Assembly (NCBI GenBank): GCA_045110515.1
Contig: JBGCGD010000040.1
Coordinates: forward strand, 31,380-95,379
Length of the DNA: 64,000 nt
From: Granulosicoccus sp045110515
Lineage (GTDB): Bacteria > Pseudomonadota > Gammaproteobacteria > Granulosicoccales > Granulosicoccaceae
Reading direction: 5' to 3'
Positions 55,736 through 64,000 of the stretch are shown here, piece by piece. Under the pieces are notes generated by a model, which was given only the letters and a program-made list of their open reading frames with translations, did not search any database and was not told the DNA's origin. Positions within the stretch are counted from its first letter, which is position 1; each line of letters starts with the position of its first letter. The position numbers and the translations under genes are program-made.

Positions 55736-58700
55736 CTATTGATCCTGCTCAAGTTCGATATTGATACCGAGTGAGCGAATTTCTTTAAGCAGTACGTTAA
55801 AGGATTCAGGCATGCCCGCATCCATTCGGTGATCACCATCAACGATGTTCTTGTACATGGTGTTTCGACCCTTAACGTCATCAGACTTAACAGTCAGCAT
55901 TTCGCGCAATGTGTACGCAGCACCGTAAGCTTCAAGTGCCCATACTTCCATCTCACCAAATCGCTGACCACCAAACTGCGCTTTACCACCCAGAGGTTGC
56001 TGAGTAACAAGACTGTATGGACCCGTTGAACGAGCATGCATCTTGTCATCAACCAGGTGATTCAGCTTAAGCATGTGCATGTAACCAACCGAGACTGGAC
56101 GTTCAAAGCTGTCCCCTGTTCGACCGTCATATAAGTGTGCTTGTCCAGACTCAGGCAGATCAGCCAACGCAAGCATCTGACGAATTTCTTTTTCAGCCGC
56201 ACCATCGAATACCGGTGTTGCCATAGGCACACCGCGCACAAGATTTTGCGCAAGCTCTTTAATCTCGTCGTCGGTCAAACTATCGATATCGATGTACTGA
56301 GTACCACCTTCATGGTTGTAAATCTTGTTGAGGAAGGCACGGATATCAGCAACGGCTTGCTGAGCTTTAATCATACGATTGATCTTGTGGCCAAGACCCT
56401 TCGCTGCCCAACCTAAGTGCAGCTCAAGTACCTGTCCAACGTTCATTCGAGAAGGTACACCCAACGGGTTCAAACAAATATCGACCGGAGAACCGTCTTC
56501 TGAGTAAGGCATGTCTTCGGTTGGAACGATCATGGAGATAACACCTTTGTTTCCATGACGACCCGCCATCTTGTCACCCGGCTGTAAGCGGCGCTTAACA
56601 GCTAGATATACCTTGACCATCTTTAGAACACCTGGCGCTAGATCATCACCTGAGGTAATTTTCTCTTTTTGCTCTAAGAAGCGTTGTTCGAATGCTTCAC
56701 GATGATCGCTGATGCTCTGCCCGATTTTCTCAAGCTGAACATTCAATGCTTCATCTTGCATTGAGATTTGGAACCACTTCTCACGCTCAAGAGACGACAG
56801 GTATTCAGAAGTTACCTTAGCGCCTTTGACCAAGCCGTCTGGGCCCTTGTCAGCTTCTTTGTTAACGATCAGTTTTTCGATACGCTGATAAATGTCGTTT
56901 TCAATGATACGAGTTTCATCGTCGATATCTTTACGAACCTGCTTAAGCTCTTCACGTTCAATTTGTTGAGCACGCAGGTCTTTATCAACACCGTCACGTG
57001 TGAATACACGCACGTCGATAACCGTTCCGTCCATTCCAGGTGGAACACGTAAGGAGGTATCTTTAACGTCAGAGGCTTTCTCACCAAAGATAGCTCTTAG
57101 GAGTTTCTCTTCCGGAGTCAGCTGGGTCTCACCTTTAGGTGTGACTTTTCCAACAAGGATATCGTTAGGCTGAACTTCAGCACCAACGTAGACGATGCCA
57201 GACTCATCCAGCTTAGAGAGTAAGCCTTCGCTCACGTTTGGAATATCAGCAGTGATGTCTTCAGGCCCTAACTTCGTATCACGAGCAACCGATGTCAGCT
57301 CTTCGATATGAATCGTTGTAAAACGATCTTCCTGAACAACACGCTCTGAGATAAGAATGGAATCTTCATAGTTGTAGCCATTCCAAGGCATGAACGCGAC
57401 TAGCATGTTCTGACCAAGTGCCAACTCACCCATATCGGTTGAAGGACCATCAGCCAGTACGTCGCCTCGCTCAATTTGATCACCCACACGAACCAACGGG
57501 CGCTGGTTAATACAAGTGTTCTGGTTTGAGCGGGTGTATTTGGTCAATGTGTAGATATCGACTCCACCTGCACCATCGCTGGCTTCTGCATCATGGACAC
57601 GCACAACCATACGAGCCGCGTCGACTGAATCGACGATACCACCGCGCTTGGCAACAACTGCTGACCCGGAATCGACTGCCACAATGCGTTCGATACCTGT
57701 TCCCACTAACGGCTTCTCAGCACGCAGAGTTGGTACAGCTTGACGTTGCATGTTTGATCCCATCAAAGCACGGTTCGCATCATCGTGCTCAAGGAATGGG
57801 ATTAACGCTGCAGCGACAGATACGATTTGCTTCGGCGATACATCAACGTACTCAACTTGATCGGGTGACGCCATGGTGAATTCGTTGTTGTTTCGAACAG
57901 AAACCAAATCGTTAACCAGTACGCCAGCATCGTCTATTTCAGTGTTTGCCTGTGCGATGACATAGTTGCCTTCTTCGATAGCGGATAAGTACTCGATCTT
58001 GTCGGTAGCTTTTCCATTTGTCACCTTGCGGTAAGGTGTTTCGAGGAAACCAAAGTTATTGGTACGCGCATAAACCGCCAGTGAGTTGATTAGACCGATG
58101 TTCGGCCCTTCCGGCGTCTCGATAGGACAAACTCGACCGTAGTGAGTCGGATGTACATCACGAACCTCAAAACCTGCACGCTCACGTGTAAGACCGCCCG
58201 GCCCGAGAGCAGAGATTCGACGTTTGTGCGTTACTTCTGACAATGGATTGTTCTGATCCATGAACTGCGACAACTGACTGGATCCAAAGAATTCCTTAAC
58301 AGCTGCAGCCACCGGCTTGGCATTGATGATGTCTTGAGGCATGAGCCCTTCAGATTCAACCATACCCAGACGCTCACGCACCGCGCGTTCAACACGTACG
58401 AGACCCACGCGGAAAACATTTTCAGCCATTTCGCCCACACTTCGAATACGGCGATTACCCAAGTGATCGATATCATCGACAGTGCCATTACCGTTTCTGA
58501 TGTCGATCAGCACTTGCATTACAGCTTCGATGTCATCTTTATCAAGCGTGCCCGGACCTTCCGTATTTTCGCGCATTAGGCGACGGTTGAACTTCATACG
58601 TCCGACTGGAGACAGGTCGTAACGGTCTGGCTCGAAGAACAGGTTGTTAAACAGGTTCTGTGCAGCTTCTTTAGTGGGCGGCTCACCAGGACGCATCATT

Positions 58701-59821
58701 CGATAAATCTCAACCTGCGCTTCCAGCTGAGTACGAGTAGGATCGATACGCAAGGTATTCGATATGTACGGACCACGATCGAGATCGTTTACGTACAGAA
58801 CTTCAATTTTCTTGATGCCACCTTCTTGAATCTGCTCGATTAATTCAGCAGTCAGCTCGGCATTGGCCTCAGCCATGAGCTCGCCAGTTTCCGGATCAAC
58901 GATATCGTGAAAAAGGATTTTTCCAACGAGGTATTCAGCTGGAATCTCGAGTTTCTTGATGTTCGCTTGCTCTAGCTTGCGAACGTGACGTGCAGAGATT
59001 CGACGCCCTGTCTCGACAACAACTTCTTTGCCAGCCTTGATATCAAATGCAGCAGTTTCACCACGCAGACGCTCAGGGACTAGATCCATCTCCATTTTCG
59101 TTTTGGTGATGGAGATTTTGTGCGTTTCGAAGAATTTTTCTAGGATATCCGCAGTTTCGTAACCGAGAGCGCGCAACACGATGGTGGCTGGCAACTTACG
59201 GCGTCTGTCGATACGCGCGAAAACACAATCCTTAGGATCGAATTCGAAATCGAGCCATGAACCACGGTAAGGAATGATTCGAGCACTGAACAGGAGTTTT
59301 CCGGACGAGTGAGTCTTGCCTCGATCGTGATCGAAGAAAACACCCGGCGAACGATGCAACTGAGACACGATAACGCGCTCTGTTCCGTTGATAATGAAAG
59401 TTCCGTTTCCGGTCATGAGTGGCAATTCACCCATGAAGACTTCTTGTTCCTTGATGTCTTTTACGACTTTGCTGCTCGCAGGCGCAGTCTTATCATAAAT
59501 AATAAGGCGCGCGAGCACGCGTAGCGGTGCTGCGTACGTCAAGCCGCGAATTTTACATTCGCGCTCGTCAAAAGCAGGTTTGCCTAAGCGATAGCTAACG
59601 TAGTGCAGCTCTACGTTGCCAGAATAACTGACAATGGGCATGACGCTGTTGAAAGCGCCGTGCAGACCGACTTCAGCTCGGCTGTCCGTGTCCTTGTCTT
59701 CTTGTAGGAAATTGCGGTACGAATCCAGCTGCGTCTGCAGCAGATACGGCACCTCCAAAATAGGTGCTCGCTTTCCAAAATCCTTGCGGATGCGTTTTTT
59801 TTCAGTGAACGAAAAGGCCAT
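55736..59821 (-). CDS. rpoB: RNA polymerase beta subunit
   Basis: 1361 residues (E. coli 1342). The rifampicin pocket is of wild type (FGSSQLSQFMDQNNPLSEVT then HKRRISALGPGG), followed by HPTHYGRVCPIETPEGPNIG. The C-terminal GDKMAGRHGNKGVIS region is also intact. With RpoC and RpoA it forms the core enzyme. TGAGGAACG lies just before the ATG. It is preceded by a 159-base hairpin-rich spacer after rplL. Confidence 0.99.
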   Translation of the reverse strand: MAFSFTEKKRIRKDFGKRAPILEVPYLLQTQLDSYRNFLQEDKDTDSRAEVGLHGAFNSVMPIVSYSGNVELHYVSYRLGKPAFDERECKIRGLTYAAPLRVLARLIIYDKTAPASSKVVKDIKEQEVFMGELPLMTGNGTFIINGTERVIVSQLHRSPGVFFDHDRGKTHSSGKLLFSARIIPYRGSWLDFEFDPKDCVFARIDRRRKLPATIVLRALGYETADILEKFFETHKISITKTKMEMDLVPERLRGETAAFDIKAGKEVVVETGRRISARHVRKLEQANIKKLEIPAEYLVGKILFHDIVDPETGELMAEANAELTAELIEQIQEGGIKKIEVLYVNDLDRGPYISNTLRIDPTRTQLEAQVEIYRMMRPGEPPTKEAAQNLFNNLFFEPDRYDLSPVGRMKFNRRLMRENTEGPGTLDKDDIEAVMQVLIDIRNGNGTVDDIDHLGNRRIRSVGEMAENVFRVGLVRVERAVRERLGMVESEGLMPQDIINAKPVAAAVKEFFGSSQLSQFMDQNNPLSEVTHKRRISALGPGGLTRERAGFEVRDVHPTHYGRVCPIETPEGPNIGLINSLAVYARTNNFGFLETPYRKVTNGKATDKIEYLSAIEEGNYVIAQANTEIDDAGVLVNDLVSVRNNNEFTMASPDQVEYVDVSPKQIVSVAAALIPFLEHDDANRALMGSNMQRQAVPTLRAEKPLVGTGIERIVAVDSGSAVVAKRGGIVDSVDAARMVVRVHDAEASDGAGGVDIYTLTKYTRSNQNTCINQRPLVRVGDQIERGDVLADGPSTDMGELALGQNMLVAFMPWNGYNYEDSILISERVVQEDRFTTIHIEELTSVARDTKLGPEDITADIPNVSEGLLSKLDESGIVYVGAEVQPNDILVGKVTPKGETQLTPEEKLLRAIFGEKASDVKDTSLRVPPGMDGTVIDVRVFTRDGVDKDLRAQQIEREELKQVRKDIDDETRIIENDIYQRIEKLIVNKEADKGPDGLVKGAKVTSEYLSSLEREKWFQISMQDEALNVQLEKIGQSISDHREAFEQRFLEQKEKITSGDDLAPGVLKMVKVYLAVKRRLQPGDKMAGRHGNKGVISMIVPTEDMPYSEDGSPVDICLNPLGVPSRMNVGQVLELHLGWAAKGLGHKINRMIKAQQAVADIRAFLNKIYNHEGGTQYIDIDSLTDDEIKELAQNLVRGVPMATPVFDGAAEKEIRQMLALADLPESGQAHLYDGRTGDSFERPVSVGYMHMLKLNHLVDDKMHARSTGPYSLVTQQPLGGKAQFGGQRFGEMEVWALEAYGAAYTLREMLTVKSDDVKGRNTMYKNIVDGDHRMDAGMPESFNVLLKEIRSLGINIELEQDQ

Positions 59822-59980
59822 CTACGTTCCTCATAAGTCTTAAGGGCGCGCGCCGGGCAAGCACGCTAATTCGGTTTTTCACCGCCGGAAACGACGGCAG
59901 GCCGACAGTCACAACGACTGTCAGCCCACTGTTGTCACTGCCGGGGCTTTGACGCCCCGACTGCAACGGTACAACAAGAA
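59822..59980 (-). promoter_or_regulatory. rplL-rpoB spacer with stem-loops (probable attenuator)
   Basis: The 159-base gap holds two clear hairpins on the minus-strand message: CGGGGC/GCCCCG with a 6-base loop (59942-59959) just after rplL, and GACAGTC/GACTGTC with a 5-base loop (59904-59922). A weaker GCCG-rich pairing lies at ~59882-59899. In E. coli the same gap holds an attenuator and an RNase III site that lower rpoBC relative to L7/L12; a similar role is inferred. Confidence 0.55.
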
Positions 59981-60361
59981 TTACTTAAGCTCGACGCTTG
60001 CGCCAGCTTCTTCCAAAGTTTTCTTCATTTCTTCAGCTTCAGCTTTAGGCACACCTTCCTTTATAGGTGCTGGAGCACTTTCTACAAGGTCTTTCGCTTC
60101 TTTCAAGCCAAGACCAGTCGCGCCGCGTACTGCTTTGATGACGCCAACTTTGTTCTCGCCAAAACCAGCTAGAACTACGTCGAAGTCAGTTTGCTCTTCA
60201 GCAGCTGCGCCGCCTGCATCGCCGCCACCAGCTGGAGCCGCAGCTACTGCTGCCGCTGCTGATACGCCGAACTTCTCTTCCATTGCACTGATGAGGTCTA
60301 CAACCTCCATCACTGACATATTGGAAATCGCTTCCAGCATGTCTTCTTTTGATACTGCCAT
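59981..60361 (-). CDS. rplL: Ribosomal protein bL12 (L7/L12)
   Basis: 126 residues. The N-terminal dimer domain (MLEAISNMSVMEVVDLISAM), an Ala/Gly hinge (~residues 35-55) and the C-terminal domain (GENKVGVIKAVRGATGLGLK, then EAKDLVESAPAPIKEGV) are all standard. It forms the ribosomal stalk on L10 and recruits translation factors. CCGGAG lies just before the ATG. It follows rplJ after 85 bases. Confidence 0.99.
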   Translation of the reverse strand: MAVSKEDMLEAISNMSVMEVVDLISAMEEKFGVSAAAAVAAAPAGGGDAGGAAAEEQTDFDVVLAGFGENKVGVIKAVRGATGLGLKEAKDLVESAPAPIKEGVPKAEAEEMKKTLEEAGASVELK

Positions 60362-60446
60362 TGTATTTCTCCGGTGGGAAATCTCGAATTGCTACGAGCT
60401 CCCTTTTAAGTCAAAGTTGAGTGAATCAGATTTAGCCTGATTCGAA

Positions 60447-60971
60447 TTAAGCTTCTTTTGCCACTCGAACAGCTTCAACTGTTCTGACCAGCTTGCCTGG
60501 AACCTCATTCAAGGTACGCGCAAGTTTCGTAACTGGCGCCTGCATGACAGCCATCAACAAGGAAATAGCCTCGTCCCGAGTCGGGAGGTTAGCCAATTTG
60601 CCAATGTCGCCGGCTTCGATCGTTTCCCCACCAACAGCGCCAAGAGTAATGACAAGATTGTCGTTCTCTTTAGCGAAGTCGCGGAATAAACGTGCCGCTG
60701 AACCTGGATCTTCTTGTGAGAAGCCCAGCATCAACGGACCGCTTAAGCGATCATTCATGCACTCGAATTCAGTCCCCTTTACTGCCAATCGAGCCAGGGA
60801 GTTCTTAACGACTCGCACATATACACCAGATTCACGCGCTTTCGAACGCAATTCTGTTAGTTGCGAGACTGAGAGTCCCCGATACTCGGCAGCGACCGCT
60901 GATAGCGCTGAACCCGCAACATCTGCGACTTCTGCTACAACGGCTTGCTTCTCTGTATAACTCAGAGCCAT
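60447..60971 (-). CDS. rplJ: Ribosomal protein uL10
   Basis: 174 residues from ATG 60971, with AAAGGTG just upstream; the open frame extends 45 codons further but that part is the leader and lacks L10 homology. The N-terminus MALSYTEKQAVVAEVADVAG and the YRGLSVSQLTELRSKARESG segment are typical. The C-terminal helix binds L7/L12 dimers. L10 with L7/L12 represses its own message in E. coli through the leader. Confidence 0.98.
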   Translation of the reverse strand: MALSYTEKQAVVAEVADVAGSALSAVAAEYRGLSVSQLTELRSKARESGVYVRVVKNSLARLAVKGTEFECMNDRLSGPLMLGFSQEDPGSAARLFRDFAKENDNLVITLGAVGGETIEAGDIGKLANLPTRDEAISLLMAVMQAPVTKLARTLNEVPGKLVRTVEAVRVAKEA

Positions 60972-61393
60972 AGAGCACCTTTCAAATAACGACTTTCCAA
61001 ACCACTCGGAAAGTCTTGCCTTGCAAGCCAACCAACAAACCCGTACGGGTGTGTAAGCCGACCTACCCCTCGGTTCAACAACAATAACTACTTGCTGCGT
61101 CCCCATCTGCGTAGGAAATTAAGCTGATTAGCCCGTACATCAGCACCTACGGTCTTCGATGAGACAGGTTGAGTTGCGAGTTGCGCGCATAGCACTCAAT
61201 TCACAAGGCGTCCGGAGAAATCTCCGTTGGCACTACCCTACTTCTGCTCACTCAAAGTTTATTTACTCACCGCCGAAATGGCGGTGAGTAGTCTGTTTTT
61301 ATGATCTGGAGATGTTTACTCTCGATCGAGCTGCCGCATTTTACCCTAATTAGATTCACAAATGAGAATCTGGCAAAAGATAGCCGGCAGGTA
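60972..61393 (-). promoter_or_regulatory. rplJ leader (L10 leader region), 422 bases, with a strong hairpin
   Basis: This is the only stretch over 300 bases without a gene. It lies where E. coli has the rplJL-rpoBC promoter and the L10-binding leader. A perfect 11-bp stem, TACTCACCGCC/GGCGGTGAGTA with a 5-base loop (61264-61290), sits in its first third. A 6-bp repeat AGATTC/GAATCT lies just after rplA (61352-61371), beside a TAAAAT box on the minus strand that could be a -10 element. I did not fold the rest; the L10-binding element itself is inferred from position. Confidence 0.55.
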
Positions 61394-62086
61394 TTAGATC
61401 AGCGGAGAATGATCGATTGTTAAACCAGGGCCCATTGTGGTAGAGACGGTTACTTTCTTCATATAAACGCCTTTTGCCGCAGATGGCTTAGCCTTGATGA
61501 GATCCGCTAACAACATGCGAAGATTTTCTTCAAGTTGCTGAGGCTCAAAAGAGGCTTTTCCCAACGTACAGTGAACAATTCCACCTTTGTCAGCTCGGTA
61601 CCGAACCTGACCCGCTTTCGCATTGGTAACTGCTTCTGCCACATTAGGCGTAACCGTTCCCACTTTCGGGTTAGGCATCAAACCACGAGGACCTAGGATG
61701 GTACCCAAAGCACCAACAACACGCATTGCGTCCGGTGCAGCGATGACAACGTCGAAATCCATGTTGCCAGCTTTTACCGCTTCAGCTAAGTCGTCAAAAC
61801 CGACTTGATCAGCACCGGCTTCGCGAGCAGCTTCAGCCTGAGCACCCTGTGCAAAAACAGCTACGCGAACTGTTTTGCCCGTGCCATTAGGCAATACGCT
61901 TGAACCACGAACAACCTGGTCAGATTTACGCGGATCGATACCTAGATTGACTGCCACATCAACAGATTCTGAGAATTTTACGGTGGATAGCTCTTTCAGT
62001 AGTGAGAAAGCTTCGCTAACAACATACTGCTTTTCAGAATCGACCTTTTCACGAATCGCCTTAGCGCGTTTTCCTAACTTAGCCAT
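61394..62086 (-). CDS. rplA: Ribosomal protein uL1
   Basis: 230 residues, standard length. The N-terminus KLGKRAKAIREKVDSEKQY and the RNA-binding core (ESVDVAVNLGIDPRKSDQVV, MRVVGALGTILGPRGLMPNP, KVGTVTPNVAEAV) are intact. L1 forms the mobile stalk near the ribosomal E site, and it represses the rplK-rplA message in E. coli. The start directly abuts the rplK stop. Confidence 0.99.
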   Translation of the reverse strand: MAKLGKRAKAIREKVDSEKQYVVSEAFSLLKELSTVKFSESVDVAVNLGIDPRKSDQVVRGSSVLPNGTGKTVRVAVFAQGAQAEAAREAGADQVGFDDLAEAVKAGNMDFDVVIAAPDAMRVVGALGTILGPRGLMPNPKVGTVTPNVAEAVTNAKAGQVRYRADKGGIVHCTLGKASFEPQQLEENLRMLLADLIKAKPSAAKGVYMKKVTVSTTMGPGLTIDHSPLI

Positions 62087-62518
62087 TTACACACCCTCCA
62101 CTTCAAGACCCATACTTCTCGCTGTTCCAGCGATAGTACGAACAGCAGCATCCATATCAGCAGCTGTCAGGTCTGGATCTTTAGTCGTTGCAATCTCTTC
62201 TAACTGAGCGCGCGAAACTTTGCCCACTTTCTCAGTATTTGGACGACCGCTGCCTTTGGCAATGCCCGCAATCTTGCGAAGCAGTACTGATGCAGGTGGA
62301 GTCTTTTGGATGTAAGTAAAACTGCGATCGTTATAGACCGTAATGACGACAGGAATTGGAAGCCCGGCCTCCATGCTCTGAGTAGACGCGTTAAACGCCT
62401 TACAGAATTCCATAATGTTTACACCGTGCTGACCCAACGCTGGGCCGACCGGTGGACTAGGGTTGGCTTGACCTGCAGGCACCTGCAGCTTGATGTAAGC
62501 CTGTACTTTCTTGGCCAT
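62087..62518 (-). CDS. rplK: Ribosomal protein uL11
   Basis: 143 residues. The Pro-rich start (QVPAGQANPSPPVGPALGQH) and the RNA-binding C-terminal domain are typical. L11 sits at the GTPase-associated centre and is needed for RelA activation. AAAAGGAG lies about ten bases before the ATG. Confidence 0.99.
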   Translation of the reverse strand: MAKKVQAYIKLQVPAGQANPSPPVGPALGQHGVNIMEFCKAFNASTQSMEAGLPIPVVITVYNDRSFTYIQKTPPASVLLRKIAGIAKGSGRPNTEKVGKVSRAQLEEIATTKDPDLTAADMDAAVRTIAGTARSMGLEVEGV

Positions 62519-62670
62519 ACTACTATGCTCCTTTTCGGGTGCGAACGCTGAATAGCCGCATTACGCTCTATTCGGCTCCCCGAGTGTTAAAACCACTCTA
62601 GACTACCGCCTCGAAGGCCGCACCACTCCAGAGTGAACGAATAGCAGGCGAAACGCCTGCCAAAATTGCT
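62519..62670 (-). promoter_or_regulatory. nusG-rplK spacer, possible L1-binding leader
   Basis: A 152-base gap. A perfect 7-bp stem, GCAGGCG/CGCCTGC with a 3-base loop (62644-62660), lies 10 bases after the nusG stop and lacks a T-run. The remainder precedes rplK where E. coli has the L1 target that controls the L11 operon. I did not identify the L1-binding fold itself, so the leader role is inferred from position. Confidence 0.4.
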
Positions 62671-63204
62671 TCAAGCCTTTTCGACTTGACTGAATTCCAA
62701 CTCTACCGGCGTGCTTCTACCAAAAATCTGTACAGCTACCAATAAACGGTTCTTTTCGAAATTGACCTCTTCAACCACTCCGTTGAAGTCGTTGAAAGGA
62801 CCGTCTGTAACCCGAACAACCTCGCCCACATCGAACAAGACTTTAGGTCTAGGCTTCTCAACACCGTCTTGAACACGCTGAAGTATGGCGTCTGCCTCTT
62901 TATCGGAAATAGGCGCCGGACGATCAGCCGTACCACCAATAAACCCTAATACCTTGGGTACATCTTTAACCAAATGCCAGGTTTCGTCTTCCATCTCCAT
63001 CCGGACTAGGACGTAACCTGGAAAAAATTTTCGTTCTGAGCGTCTTTTTTGGCCGTTTCTGATTTCCACGACTTCTTCTGTCGGAACCAGAATATCGCCG
63101 AACTTTTCAGCCAGACCCGCTCGCTCAATTCGCTCTTCTAGAGAGCGCTTGACTGTTCCTTCAAACCCGGAAAAAGCCTGAACCACAAACCAACGCATCG
63201 CCAT
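62671..63204 (-). CDS. nusG: Transcription elongation/termination factor NusG
   Basis: 177 residues: an N-terminal NGN domain (RWFVVQAFSGFEGTVKRSLE, KFFPGYVLVRMEMEDETWHL) and a C-terminal KOW domain (GEVVRVTDGPFNDFNGVVEE). It binds RNA polymerase and links it to Rho or to the ribosome. It starts 6 bases after secE; ATG codons 1 and 3 are both possible starts. Confidence 0.98.
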   Translation of the reverse strand: MAMRWFVVQAFSGFEGTVKRSLEERIERAGLAEKFGDILVPTEEVVEIRNGQKRRSERKFFPGYVLVRMEMEDETWHLVKDVPKVLGFIGGTADRPAPISDKEADAILQRVQDGVEKPRPKVLFDVGEVVRVTDGPFNDFNGVVEEVNFEKNRLLVAVQIFGRSTPVELEFSQVEKA

Positions 63205-63210
63205 CGTTAT

Positions 63211-63582
63211 CTAGATTCCTGTCACGGCACGGAAAAGAAACGCAAGCAGCATGTCGAATAACCACAGAAAAATACCGACGATGACTACGATGATAAATAC
63301 CGTCAAGGTAGTTTGTGTGGTTTCGGCACGGCTTGGCCAAACGACTTTACGCACTTCGGTGCGTGCATCCCCAAAAAACTCTACTGTTCGCTTGCCCAGA
63401 TCGGTTTGGTAGACAACAAATGCCGCCAGCCCCGCAATTATCAACAACCCTACAGATCTGAGAAGCAGCGATTGCCCCTCAAAATAGTAGAACGCAAATA
63501 ACCCGAGAAGCACCAATGCGCCAGCAGCTGCCAACTTCATGGTATCTAGACTGTTTGTACTTGTTTCGGCCTTGGAGACCAT
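63211..63582 (-). CDS. secE: Preprotein translocase subunit SecE
   Basis: 123 residues with three membrane helices, the long gammaproteobacterial form. Two helices lie at ~14-56, and the conserved VEFFGDARTEVRKVVWPSRA precedes the third (FIIVVIVGIFLWLFDMLLA). It clamps SecY in the translocon. It lies between tRNA-Trp and nusG, its usual place. Confidence 0.97.
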   Translation of the reverse strand: MVSKAETSTNSLDTMKLAAAGALVLLGLFAFYYFEGQSLLLRSVGLLIIAGLAAFVVYQTDLGKRTVEFFGDARTEVRKVVWPSRAETTQTTLTVFIIVVIVGIFLWLFDMLLAFLFRAVTGI

Positions 63583-63638
63583 CTATATGCTCGCGGCGTT
63601 AAAATAGATGAAAAATCATCGTTGAACACAAACCGGAT

Positions 63639-63714
63639 TGGCAGGCCAGGAGGGAATCGAACCCCCAACCTGCGGTTTTGGAGACCGCCGCTCTGCCAAT
63701 TGAGCTACTGGCCT
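63639..63714 (-). tRNA. tRNA-Trp (anticodon CCA)
   Basis: A 76-base tRNA read on the minus strand: acceptor AGGCCAG pairs with CTGGCCT, the D arm carries GCTCAATTGGCAGAGC, the anticodon loop is CTCCAAA with anticodon CCA (63681-63679), the T loop has TTCGATT, and CCA is encoded. It lies between tuf and secE, as in many gammaproteobacteria. Confidence 0.97.
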
Positions 63715-63760
63715 AATCCGGTCACTTACTGAAGGCAAAGACCCTTCGGGGCAAAACATG

Positions 63761-63788
63761 AAAAGCCCAGCTCCAAAGGGACCGGGCT
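63761..63788 (-). terminator. Terminator after tuf
   Basis: On the minus strand AGCCC...TCC and GGA...GGGCT pair around a short loop, with a small internal mismatch, and are followed by TTTTC. It lies about 55 bases after the tuf stop and before tRNA-Trp. A smaller GAAGG/CCTTC hairpin follows at 63731-63747. Confidence 0.65.
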
Positions 63789-63843
63789 AATCATACACAC
63801 CTAAAACCAATCTGAGCCCTTTTGGACATCAGATAGGCCGATA

Positions 63844-64000
63844 TCACTCAATAATTTTGGCTACAACGCCGGCACCAACCGTACGTCCACCTTCTCGAAT
63901 CGCAAATCGTAACCCTTCTTCCATCGCAATTGGGTTAATCAGTGCTACCGAGATCTTTACGTTGTCACCAGGCATAACCATTTCGGTGCCTGATGGCAGC
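63844..64000 (-). CDS. tuf: Elongation factor Tu, C-terminal end only
   Basis: The last 52 codons of EF-Tu, open at the right edge. The visible part has MVMPGDNVKISVALINPIAM, EEGLRFAIREGGRTVGAGVV and the final AKIIE, the standard bacterial end of beta-barrel domain 3. EF-Tu delivers aminoacyl-tRNA to the ribosome. Position before tRNA-Trp and secE corresponds to the tufB locus of gammaproteobacteria; whether a second copy exists cannot be seen. Confidence 0.97.
   Translation of the reverse strand, partial: LPSGTEMVMPGDNVKISVALINPIAMEEGLRFAIREGGRTVGAGVVAKIIE

Noticed and set aside
60972..61106. N-terminal extension of rplJ by 45 codons
   Set aside because: The extension has no L10 similarity, lies in the leader, and a good ribosome-binding site precedes the ATG at 60971.

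Overview
The window reads as a chromosomal segment of a motile gammaproteobacterium. Evidence: the block tuf / tRNA-Trp / secE / nusG / rplK / rplA / rplJ / rplL / rpoB / rpoC, a bifunctional FlgJ with a C-terminal glucosaminidase, a FliK-FliJ-FliI arrangement of the proteobacterial type, and a Vibrio-like sodium stator pair (PomA/PomB). A marine or salt-adapted habitat is an inference from the stator type and the giant RTX protein. I cannot name the genus. No insertion sequence, prophage, CRISPR array or broken housekeeping gene was seen.

Region 1 (1-15509, minus strand): one uninterrupted reading frame of about 5,170 codons, open at the left edge, encoding the N-terminal part of a giant calcium-binding RTX protein. 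After a ~400-residue non-repetitive head come at least 54 tandem modules of about 80-110 residues. From 1 to about 7,500 the modules form a higher-order repeat: five distinct module types in fixed order, 435 codons (1305 bp) per cycle, with no indel in any of the 28 spacings from 139 to 7474.

Region 2 (15655-18023): flgN and flgA (minus), then a divergent lipoprotein of unknown function with an internal duplication (plus).

Region 3 (18132-31877, plus strand): flgB-C-D-E-F-G-H-I-J-K-L, then fliC, fliD, fliS, fliT and a small unknown ORF. This encodes rod, hook, rings, junction proteins, filament, cap and chaperones.

Region 4 (31874-51097, minus strand): a codirectional run fliE-F-G-H-I-J-K-L-M-N-O-P-Q-R-flhB-flhA-flhF-DUF2802-pomA-pomB-PilZ, covering MS ring, switch, export apparatus, stator and an atypical PilZ protein. 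A good sigma-54 promoter match precedes fliE. FliM lacks the usual N-terminal CheY-binding peptide, FlhF has degenerate GTPase motifs, and no flhG, fliA, flgM or che gene is present here.

Region 5 (51134-64000, minus strand): the core transcription/translation cluster, from the rpoC terminator back through rpoB, the L7/L12-L10 and L1-L11 pairs, nusG, secE and tRNA-Trp to the 3' end of a tuf gene at the right edge. rpoC is followed directly by the flagellar fliE operon rather than by rpsL-rpsG-fusA.
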